Source: Bacillota bacterium
GTDB lineage: Bacteria; Bacillota; Thermosediminibacteria; Thermosediminibacterales; Thermosediminibacteraceae
Direction: 5' to 3'
NCBI GenBank assembly: GCA_003242255.1
Contig: QGUT01000084.1
Span: 1-7,000 of the forward strand
DNA length: 7,000 bases
In this document: positions 1 to 5,410 of the stretch, piece by piece
Position numbering within the stretch: the first letter of the stretch is position 1
Layout: every line of letters begins with the position of its first letter
Notes under the pieces: generated by a model
Told to the model about the DNA's origin: nothing
The model's database searches: none
What the model saw: the letters and a program-made list of their open reading frames with translations, nothing else
Translations under genes and position numbers: made by a program

Positions 1-314
1 AGCTCTGGCAGCTTAAGGGACTGGCCCTGCCGCTCATCGTGATTTTGGCTTTCCAGACCCTTCTGATGATTCTGGTGGCCTATTTCATCACCTTCAACGC
101 CATGGGGCGCGATTACGAGGCGGCGGTGTTAACTTCGGGACACTGCGGCTTCGGCATGGGGGCGACATCCAACGCAATGGCAAATATGAGAGCACTGACA
201 GAACAATATGGGCCTGCACCAAGGGCATTCTTCGTAGTCCCTCTTGTGGGAAGCTTGTTTATTGACTTCTTCAATGCGTTTATAATTGTGCTCTTTATGA
301 ATATGGTTAAATAG
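1..314 (+). CDS. gltS: Sodium/glutamate symporter GltS, C-terminal part (5' end outside window)
   Basis: This is the last 104 or so codons of a membrane carrier; the reading frame is open from base 3 and the start lies upstream of the window. GltS-family proteins import glutamate with sodium across the inner membrane and are about 400 residues long, so roughly three quarters is missing. The visible part holds a hydrophobic helix (LALPLIVILAFQ onward), the re-entrant-loop motif SGHCGFGMGAT followed by NAMANM, and a last helix beginning at FFVVPLVGSLFIDFFNAF. Those motifs match the C-terminal half of GltS, where the usual wording is close to GHCGFGLGATPTAIANM. Here Ser-Asn replaces the usual Pro-Thr, a small departure. 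A hairpin 56 bases downstream suggests it ends its own transcript. I am confident of the family; glutamate specificity is inferred. Confidence 0.88.
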   Translation, partial: LWQLKGLALPLIVILAFQTLLMILVAYFITFNAMGRDYEAAVLTSGHCGFGMGATSNAMANMRALTEQYGPAPRAFFVVPLVGSLFIDFFNAFIIVLFMNMVK

Positions 315-370
315 TTAAGTTACATAATAGAAAATACATGATATGAAAAAGCCTTTATAATTAATGATAA

Positions 371-400
371 GCCGTGCTTTTAAGCACGGCTCACTTATTA
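371..400 (+). terminator. Probable rho-independent terminator after gltS
   Basis: A perfect 9-bp inverted repeat, GCCGTGCTT / AAGCACGGC, spans 371-390 with only two central bases unpaired, so the real loop is probably TTTA. The following stretch (TCACTTATTATTCTT) is T-rich but not a clean U-run, which lowers confidence. It lies between the gltS stop and the promoter of the response regulator, where a terminator is expected. Confidence 0.6.
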
Positions 401-403
401 TTC

Positions 404-432
404 TTCAATTCTAATGCCCGTACGGGTATAAT
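404..432 (+). promoter_or_regulatory. Sigma-A type promoter of the two-component operon, with palindrome in spacer
   Basis: A perfect -10 box TATAAT lies at 427-432. A weak -35 candidate TTCAAT (404-409, about half of consensus) sits 17 bases upstream. Between them, directly abutting the -10 box, is the perfect 10-bp palindrome CCCGTACGGG at 417-426, which is a plausible operator. Transcription would start near 439, leaving an untranslated leader of about 43 bases before the GTG start at 482. Confidence 0.6.
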
Positions 433-466
433 AAATATATACTCCTTACATATTCTGCCATAAACT

Positions 467-476
467 GGAGAGGTGA
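467..476 (+). promoter_or_regulatory. Shine-Dalgarno that selects the GTG start at 482
   Basis: GGAGAGGTGA matches the anti-SD through AGGTGA (471-476). An in-frame GTG at 473 lies inside this motif and cannot be used with it. The next in-frame GTG, at 482, is 8 bases after the AGG core, so it is the better start. Confidence 0.7.
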
Positions 477-481
477 ATTCG

Positions 482-1228
482 GTGGGCGAGGACGTAAGAA
501 TTTTTGACAGAAAGATACTGATAATAGATGACGATGAGAGTATCCGGGATATCCTTAAGACAGCTCTCGAAAAAGAGGGCTTTACCAGGGTGATGTGCGC
601 CGGTTCGGGCGGGGCAGCAATAGAAATATGCCGGCGGGAGAAGCCGGATCTCATCATTCTTGATGTAATGCTTCCCGACATGGACGGCTTTGAAGTTTGC
701 CGGAGGTTAAGGGAGATAACCCTAGCGCCCATACTTTTTGTTTCCGCAAAAAGCGAAGATGTGGACAAGATTCTAGGGCTCGGTATCGGCGGAGACGATT
801 ACATAACAAAGCCCTTCAGCCCCAAAGAGGTGGCTTTCAGGGTCAAGGCTCATTTGAGGCGGGACCAGTATTATTTAAAAATCGGGACTTCAGGAGAGGA
901 TACCAGCTCCCAGGATATTATTTCCTTCGGCGATATAAAGATCGATGCCGGCAAGGGAATGGTTTTAAAAAAGGAGCGGGCCGTCAATCTTACCGCTCTT
1001 GAATATGGAATATTGCTGTACCTTGCCCGCCATCCTGATCACATTATCAGCAAAAAAAGGCTATATGAGGCGGTGTGGCAGGAGCCCTATTTGGGCGATG
1101 ACAACACCATCATGGTACACATCCGGCACCTGAGAGAAAAGCTCGAGGACGATCCTGCTAACCCGCGCTATATACTTACGGTAAAAGGGCTGGGCTATAA
1201 ACTGGTAACTCATAGCTCCCCCAAGTGA
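482..1228 (+). CDS. OmpR/PhoB-family response regulator
   Basis: This is a cytoplasmic DNA-binding regulator of 248 residues, normal for the family. Residues about 10-125 form a receiver domain: acidic pair D16/D17, phospho-acceptor D61 (in ILDVMLPDMDG), S88 as the Ser/Thr switch, and K110 in DDYITKPF. Residues about 149-241 form the winged-helix domain, with ALEYGILLYLA, the recognition-helix region NTIMVHIRHLREKL and the terminal wing TVKGLGYKL. All catalytic residues are present. The GTG start at 482 is chosen over the in-frame GTG at 473 because of Shine-Dalgarno spacing. The gene is first in an operon with the histidine kinase 10 bases downstream, its presumed phosphodonor. The downstream ABC transporter, preceded by phased direct repeats, is the likely target (inference). 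The winged-helix wording resembles regulators of cell-envelope and antibiotic response, but sequence alone does not name the ligand or regulon. Confidence 0.93.
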   Translation: MGEDVRIFDRKILIIDDDESIRDILKTALEKEGFTRVMCAGSGGAAIEICRREKPDLIILDVMLPDMDGFEVCRRLREITLAPILFVSAKSEDVDKILGLGIGGDDYITKPFSPKEVAFRVKAHLRRDQYYLKIGTSGEDTSSQDIISFGDIKIDAGKGMVLKKERAVNLTALEYGILLYLARHPDHIISKKRLYEAVWQEPYLGDDNTIMVHIRHLREKLEDDPANPRYILTVKGLGYKLVTHSSPK

Positions 1229-1238
1229 GGTTGACAGT

Positions 1239-2660
1239 ATGAGGTGGAAAATAAGCTTAGGTTTTCTGCTGACTTACGCTGTGACTACTGTGATCATATT
1301 CCTTTTGGTACTGTACTTCGTCTCCTATTACTTACTCGGTTCCGGTCCTGCGGCTAAAGAAAACGGCCCCTTCACCTTTCCGAACCAAGCCGAAAAGTTT
1401 ACTCTGGATTTTAAAAAGTACATATTTTATAAAGATGGAAAGCCCGCCGTAACCCATGAAGGTCTTTCGGAGCTTCAGAAATTGGGAGGCTGGATACAGA
1501 TACTGGACGAAACGGGTAACGAAGTCTACAGCCGCTTCAAACCTCCCGAAGCTCCTTCTCATTATACTCCCGTGGATATAGTCCACGCGTACAAGTACTC
1601 AGGGGTCATAGGAGATTACAATATATTTATAAGTGTTTCAAAGGCCGGAGGGCGGGAGTGGAGTTACGTAATAGGCTTCCCTTACAAATACGTGTCGAGG
1701 TTCGTATTCTATCTAAATGTTTCCAGACTGTTCAGCTCTTGGAGAAGAGTGATGCTTTCGGTGTTTTTGAGCACGGCTCTCGTCACAATCCTCATCAGTT
1801 ACCTTTTCGGCAGGAAGCTGGCCGCTCCCCTTTTTAAAATCATGGACGGCATAAAAACCCTCTCCGAGGGGGAATACGGAAAACTTTACCCGGAAAAGGG
1901 CCTGTACAAAGAAGTTTACCGCCAGCTTAATGCCCTTTCCCGGACACTGGAGGAAGGGGAACTTCAAAAAAGAAAACTGGACCGCCTGCGGGAAGAGTGG
2001 ATCGAAAACATATCCCATGACTTAAAGACTCCCCTCACCTCTATAAAGGGTTACGCGGAAATCCTGCTGGAGGATTCTTACCATAAAACTCCTGAAGAAA
2101 AGAACCGCTATTTGAAGGTAATAAAGGAAAAAGCTGACTATATCGAACAATTGCTGGAGGATCTGAGGCTCACCTACAGGCTGAAAAACGACATGGTTCC
2201 CCTTAAGCTCGAAAAGGTGAACCTGGTGGATGAAGTGGCCGAAATAATAATTGATATTTTAAACGACCCGGAGTTTGAGGGGCGAAAGGTTGATTTTCAG
2301 TGCGAGCCAAAATATATTGAACTTTGTATAGACAGGCACCTGTTTTCCAGGGCGGTGGGAAATATCATCTACAACGGCTTAGTGCACAACCCTCCAGAAA
2401 CGATTATATGGGTATCGCTGAAAAAGGAAGCCGGTGCCGTGGTGCTGGAAGTAAAAGATAACGGTCGGGGCATCCCGCCCGAAGAGCTGGAAAATCTTTT
2501 CGAAAGATACTATAGGGGCACCGGTACCGGAGAAAATCCTCGGGGCAGCGGCCTTGGCATGGCTATTGCAAAGCAAATAGTGGAAGCCCATAAAGGCCGG
2601 ATCATGGCAGAAAGCGAGCCCGGCAAAGGCACAACGGTAACCATGGTCTTCAAACCGTAA
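1239..2660 (+). CDS. Membrane sensor histidine kinase (HAMP-HisKA-HATPase)
   Basis: This 473-residue inner-membrane kinase is the partner of the regulator upstream. The order is: TM1 about 5-33; an extracytoplasmic region about 34-168 containing WIQILDETGNEVYS (85-98); TM2 about 170-190; a HAMP-like linker about 191-243; HisKA with phospho-acceptor H260 in ENISHDLKTPLTSIKGY; then the ATPase domain with N-box N375/N379 (GNIIYNGLVHNP), G1 box DNGRGIPPEE (407-416), F-box LFERYYRG and G2 box GSGLG (436-440). Everything needed for activity is present. The ATG at 1239 follows GAGG at 1227-1230, which overlaps the regulator's stop, so translation is probably coupled. The sensor region of about 130 residues is far larger than the short loop of BceS-type kinases, so it may bind a ligand directly. 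An antimicrobial-peptide signal is inferred from the neighbouring transporter. Confidence 0.93.
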   Translation: MRWKISLGFLLTYAVTTVIIFLLVLYFVSYYLLGSGPAAKENGPFTFPNQAEKFTLDFKKYIFYKDGKPAVTHEGLSELQKLGGWIQILDETGNEVYSRFKPPEAPSHYTPVDIVHAYKYSGVIGDYNIFISVSKAGGREWSYVIGFPYKYVSRFVFYLNVSRLFSSWRRVMLSVFLSTALVTILISYLFGRKLAAPLFKIMDGIKTLSEGEYGKLYPEKGLYKEVYRQLNALSRTLEEGELQKRKLDRLREEWIENISHDLKTPLTSIKGYAEILLEDSYHKTPEEKNRYLKVIKEKADYIEQLLEDLRLTYRLKNDMVPLKLEKVNLVDEVAEIIIDILNDPEFEGRKVDFQCEPKYIELCIDRHLFSRAVGNIIYNGLVHNPPETIIWVSLKKEAGAVVLEVKDNGRGIPPEELENLFERYYRGTGTGENPRGSGLGMAIAKQIVEAHKGRIMAESEPGKGTTVTMVFKP

Positions 2661-2670
2661 AGCAAGAGGC

Positions 2671-2700
2671 AAAAGCCGCACCGCGGCTTTTTTTATTTTT
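2671..2700 (+). terminator. Rho-independent terminator after the histidine kinase
   Basis: AAAAGCCGC, loop ACC, then GCGGCTTTT forms a 9-bp stem (2671-2691) with a 5-bp GC core, and the T-rich run continues to 2700. It begins 10 bases after the kinase stop codon and separates the regulatory genes from the transporter genes. Confidence 0.88.
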
Positions 2701-2741
2701 AAGGAAAATTTAAGGTTAACTAAAGAGTGGCTTAAGCTGGA
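2698..2741 (+). promoter_or_regulatory. Four phased 11-bp direct repeats, likely response-regulator binding site
   Basis: Four head-to-tail units begin at 2698, 2709, 2720 and 2731. Their first seven bases read TTTAAGG, TTTAAGG, CTAAAGA and CTTAAGC. Base 2 (T) and bases 4-6 (AAG) are identical in all four, and base 3 is T in three. An 11-bp period is one helical turn, the arrangement bound by OmpR-family dimers such as PhoB and B. subtilis PhoP. The site lies directly upstream of the ABC transporter promoter, so control by the regulator at 482-1228 is the simplest reading (inference). Confidence 0.6.
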
Positions 2742-2746
2742 GGGTG

Positions 2747-2772
2747 TAAAATGCTTTAATAGGGGTTATACT
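2747..2772 (+). promoter_or_regulatory. Candidate activated promoter(s) of the ABC transporter operon
   Basis: Two -10 candidates are visible, TAAAAT at 2747-2752 and TATACT at 2767-2772. Neither has a recognisable -35 box at 16-18 bases, which fits an activator-dependent promoter. With the first, the phased repeats would cover about -61 to -18, overlapping the -35 region. With the second they would cover about -81 to -38. I cannot choose between them. Confidence 0.45.
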
Positions 2773-2798
2773 GAAAAATTTTTGGGGGAGGAAAATGA

Positions 2799-3707
2799 AT
2801 GAGCGAATTAGTCGTTGAAACTCAGGACCTCACTAAAAAATACGGGAATTTCACCGCCGTAGACGGCATCGACCTCCAGGTACGGAAGGGAGAAATTTAC
2901 GGCTTTCTGGGGCCCAACGGCGCCGGCAAATCCACTACCATTAGGATGCTGCTGGGGCTCGTAAAACCCACGCGGGGCGATGCCCGTATCTTCGGCCTTT
3001 CCATCAGGCAAAGCCCAATGGAAATCCTAAAGAGGGTGGGAGCCATAGTGGAGTCCCCTTCCTATTACGGAAACCTGACAGCAGTAGAAAACCTGGAGAT
3101 TACCAGAAGAATCCTAGGAGCTGATAAAAAGGAAATCGACCGGGTGCTGGAAATAGTAAACCTTTCCCAGTGGAAAAACAAAAAAGTGAAAAATTTTTCC
3201 CTAGGAATGAAACAGCGGCTGGCCATAGCTCAGGCCCTTCTAGGAAACCGGGAGCTTTTGATCCTGGATGAACCCACAAATGGTCTCGACCCGGCGGGAA
3301 TCCACGAAATCCGGCAGCTCATTAAAAACCTGCCCGGCATGCTGGGCGTCACGGTCCTAATGTCCAGCCATATTTTGAGCGAAGTGGAGCTTACGGCTAC
3401 CAGCGTAGGCATCATATCCCGGGGCCGGCTGCTCTTTCAGGGAACCCTGGAGGAATTGAGGAGAAAAAGCGAGACCGAGATCTGCATCGAGGCCCATCCG
3501 CAGGATAAAGCTTTAAAATTCTTGGAAAGTAAGGGATTAAAAGTTAAAGCTAGGGGAAACCGGCTCTTCATAAAAAAGAACAGCCTTGATGCAGCCGCTC
3601 TAAATAGAGCTCTGGTTATGGAAGGCTTTGACGTGACGCACCTTTCCACGGAAAGGAAAAATCTGGAAGATATTTTCCTGGAAATCACCGGGGGTGATGC
3701 GCTTTGA
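2799..3707 (+). CDS. ABC transporter ATP-binding protein, BcrA/LanF-like
   Basis: This 302-residue cytoplasmic ATPase powers an exporter formed with the two permeases downstream. Walker A is GPNGAGKST (38-46), the signature is SLGMKQR (134-140), Walker B is LLILDEPTNGLDP (about 153-165) and the H-loop is H191. The Q-loop position reads GAIVESPSYY with E85 where most ABC proteins have Gln. This is the 'E-loop' known from lantibiotic-immunity ATPases (NukF/LanF) and BcrA-like proteins. A C-terminal extension after about residue 220 brings it to BcrA-like length. The start is ATG 2799, seven bases after GGGGGAGG; the ATG at 2795 is out of frame and opens a very short frame. The stop overlaps the next start. 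Likely role: removal of bacitracin-like or lantibiotic peptides from the membrane. The substrate is inferred, the ATPase identity is certain. Confidence 0.92.
   Translation: MSELVVETQDLTKKYGNFTAVDGIDLQVRKGEIYGFLGPNGAGKSTTIRMLLGLVKPTRGDARIFGLSIRQSPMEILKRVGAIVESPSYYGNLTAVENLEITRRILGADKKEIDRVLEIVNLSQWKNKKVKNFSLGMKQRLAIAQALLGNRELLILDEPTNGLDPAGIHEIRQLIKNLPGMLGVTVLMSSHILSEVELTATSVGIISRGRLLFQGTLEELRRKSETEICIEAHPQDKALKFLESKGLKVKARGNRLFIKKNSLDAAALNRALVMEGFDVTHLSTERKNLEDIFLEITGGDAL
3690..3706 (+). promoter_or_regulatory. Shine-Dalgarno and TTGA start/stop overlap for the first permease
   Basis: GGGGGTGAT (3690-3698) resembles the full GGAGGTGAT anti-SD complement and sits at proper distance from the TTG at 3704. 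TTG shares bases with the TGA stop of the ATPase (TTGA, 3704-3707), indicating translational coupling. The ATG at 3697 is out of frame and reaches a stop after seven codons. Confidence 0.75.
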
Positions 3708-4456
3708 GGAAGTTTTTTGACCTGCTTTGGACCGATATTATAAAGCAAAAGCGAAGCCTTGTATGGCCGGCAGCTTTCCTCGCGCCCCTTATTACGGAGG
3801 CACTGCTTTTCCTTGATTTTTACCTGCGGCGGGACTACATTCTCAACCGGGCAGCTAAAGAAGGCTTGAGCGCCTGGCAGACTCTGGTCCTGGAACATCA
3901 CCTGACGGCTTTGTGGTTTATTACGCTGCCCATGGCGGTGACGGTGGTTTGTGCTCTGCTATATCATGCGGAGCACGCGTCAGGGGGACTTAGGTATACC
4001 CTGAGCCTTCCCGTGGGGAAAGGCAGGCTGTATTTATCCAAGTGGTGCACCGGTGCCATCTTTCTTTGTTTAATGCTGCTTTTAGACGCCCTTATGCTTG
4101 CCGCTGTGGGCAAAATATTCCGCCTTCCCGGTGGTCTGGATTACCAACTCCTTATGAGTTATATCGTGAATCAGGCGGTGGCTGCCATAGGAATATTGAG
4201 CCTGCAGATGTGGCTGTCGTCCGTCACCCCAAACGTTATACTTCCCCTCGCAGCAGGTTTTATAGGCATCACCACTTCCCTTTTTCTGGCTCAGGACCAG
4301 AATATCGCCCGGATAATACCTTACGCCCACGTGCTTTACACCATGCCTCTTCCCGGCGAGAACAACCGCCTCGCGCTGGAAGGAGGAATATTCTTTGCTG
4401 CTTTCTTTTTAGTGGCGGGACTTTTGTGTTTTTCTAAAAAAGATGTGACGGAGTAA
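3704..4456 (+). CDS. ABC-2 type permease subunit, LanE/LanG-like (first)
   Basis: This 250-residue integral membrane protein has about six hydrophobic segments (roughly residues 18-40, 67-88, 113-136, 152-173, 177-197 and 228-245), the layout of ABC-2 permeases in lantibiotic-immunity and bacitracin-export systems. A short cytoplasmic N-terminus (MRKFFDLLWTDIIKQKRS) precedes TM1. After TM2 comes SGGLRYTLSLPV (93-104), a cytoplasmic motif shared with the second permease. It should form half of the membrane channel with that protein, driven by the ATPase. The TTG start at 3704 overlaps the ATPase stop by 4 bp, so the two are almost certainly co-translated. The C-terminus ends in a charged KKDVTE tail. 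Family membership rests on topology and context; the exported substrate is not visible from the sequence. Confidence 0.85.
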   Translation: MRKFFDLLWTDIIKQKRSLVWPAAFLAPLITEALLFLDFYLRRDYILNRAAKEGLSAWQTLVLEHHLTALWFITLPMAVTVVCALLYHAEHASGGLRYTLSLPVGKGRLYLSKWCTGAIFLCLMLLLDALMLAAVGKIFRLPGGLDYQLLMSYIVNQAVAAIGILSLQMWLSSVTPNVILPLAAGFIGITTSLFLAQDQNIARIIPYAHVLYTMPLPGENNRLALEGGIFFAAFFLVAGLLCFSKKDVTE

Positions 4457-4539
4457 CAAAAAAAGATATGATTATTTCCTAAAAATGGGAATTAGCAGTA
4501 GTTGGTAAATTATAAGTCAAAAAGGTAGGAGGTCAAAAT

Positions 4540-5271
4540 ATGAAGAAAATGCTGGAAGTGGAACTCTTAAAGCTCAAAAATTCCTGGGTGCTGCTGGTGG
4601 CTACTCTGGCGCCTGGTTTTATGGTGTTTCAGGGGGTGGCGAATTTCTTGAGATACTACGAACTTTTCACCTCCAGAGGTCAAAACGTGTGGCATCAGAT
4701 TTACCTGCAAAGCAGTATATTTTATGTGAGCGCCATGCTTCCCGTGCTTATAACCCTCATCATGGTAAGCATTGCCAGAATAGAATACAAAAGCGGCGGC
4801 TTGAGGTATTTTCTCACCCTTCCCGTAAAAAGAAGCGGCGTCTACGCCGCAAAACTCATAGTGGGATGCATGGTGTGCCTTTTTAATGTGCTGGTTTTCT
4901 CGCTCAGCCTGCTGGTGGCAGGAAAGGTCATAAATGCTCCCGGCAGCATACCCTATGACATCATACTGACCAAGCCCCTCATGGTGTATATAGCCTCGCT
5001 GCCGGTCATGATAATCACTTTTCTTTTGAGCATAAACATTTCCCAGATGGGCATACCCCTGGGGATCGGTATCGGCTTTGCCCTCCCTTCGCTGCTGGTG
5101 GCCAATACCAGGTACTGGGTTTTTTATCCCTGGACATATCCTATCATGGCGGCCCTGGGAGGAGATTTTTTCGAAAAGGCATACTTCCCCTTCGCAGCGG
5201 GATTTCTGATTTTCGTGCTACTTGCTTTCGCGGGCCTGCGCTGGTTTATGGAAAAGGATGTACTGGATTGA
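4540..5271 (+). CDS. ABC-2 type permease subunit, LanE/LanG-like (second)
   Basis: This 243-residue membrane protein is paralogous to the permease just upstream. About six hydrophobic segments lie near residues 16-36, 58-80, 105-127, 147-167, 171-188 and 215-234. The shared motif SGGLRYFLTLPV occurs at 85-96, and the tail EKDVLD parallels KKDVTE in the other protein. The ATG at 4540 has an excellent AGGAGG (4527-4532) seven bases upstream. An 83-base gap separates it from the first permease, unlike the tight 4-bp overlap between ATPase and first permease, so its translation looks independent. Together the three genes give the one-ATPase, two-permease composition of LanFEG and CprABC transporters. 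I see no clear terminator between its stop and the convergent gene. Function as an antimicrobial-peptide exporter is inferred. Confidence 0.85.
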   Translation: MKKMLEVELLKLKNSWVLLVATLAPGFMVFQGVANFLRYYELFTSRGQNVWHQIYLQSSIFYVSAMLPVLITLIMVSIARIEYKSGGLRYFLTLPVKRSGVYAAKLIVGCMVCLFNVLVFSLSLLVAGKVINAPGSIPYDIILTKPLMVYIASLPVMIITFLLSINISQMGIPLGIGIGFALPSLLVANTRYWVFYPWTYPIMAALGGDFFEKAYFPFAAGFLIFVLLAFAGLRWFMEKDVLD

Positions 5272-5360
5272 GCCGAATATTGTATGGACTTACGAATATT
5301 TCTTCCAAGGCTGGTCTATTCTTGTTCTGGGCATCCCCCGAAAGTGAAATCTTACAATGT

Positions 5361-5387
5361 TAAAAAACCCCCGAAAAGGAGGGGGTT
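5361..5387 (-). terminator. Rho-independent terminator of the reverse-strand kinase-like gene
   Basis: AACCCCC (5366-5372) pairs with GGGGGTT (5381-5387) around an 8-base loop. Read on the minus strand the stem is followed by TTTTTTA, a proper U-tract. On the plus strand the stem is followed by ACGTAATG, so it should not efficiently stop the forward transporter transcript. It lies 24 bases past the stop codon of the reverse gene. Confidence 0.88.
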
Positions 5388-5410
5388 ACGTAATGTATCA
5401 CCATAATGAC

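Noticed and set aside
473..481. GTG at 473 as start of the response regulator
   Set aside because: It lies within the Shine-Dalgarno motif AGGTGA itself; the in-frame GTG at 482 has correct spacing.
391..768. Reverse-strand open frame of 125 codons opposite the regulator
   Set aside because: It is antisense to the receiver domain and spans a clear promoter and terminator; low-complexity Ser/Arg/Ile-rich translation with no recognisable domain.
3437..3901. Reverse-strand open frame of 154 codons opposite the ATPase and permease junction
   Set aside because: It covers two convincing forward genes and their coupled junction, and shows no family motif.
4042..4437. Forward open frame of 131 codons in another frame of the first permease
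   Set aside because: Arg/His/Pro-rich translation typical of an off-frame read; the permease frame is hydrophobic with clear membrane segments.
4504..4516. Internal promoter before the second permease (TAAATT or TATAAG as -10)
   Set aside because: No -35 match at 16-18 bases for either; the region is simply AT-rich.
5273..5303. GAATATT repeat after the second permease as a forward terminator
   Set aside because: Any stem would be AT-only with a bulge and has no U-tract after it.
5335..5377. CCCCCGAAA occurring twice (5335-5343 and 5368-5376)
   Set aside because: Nine-base match; the second copy is explained by the terminator stem and loop, and no third copy is seen.
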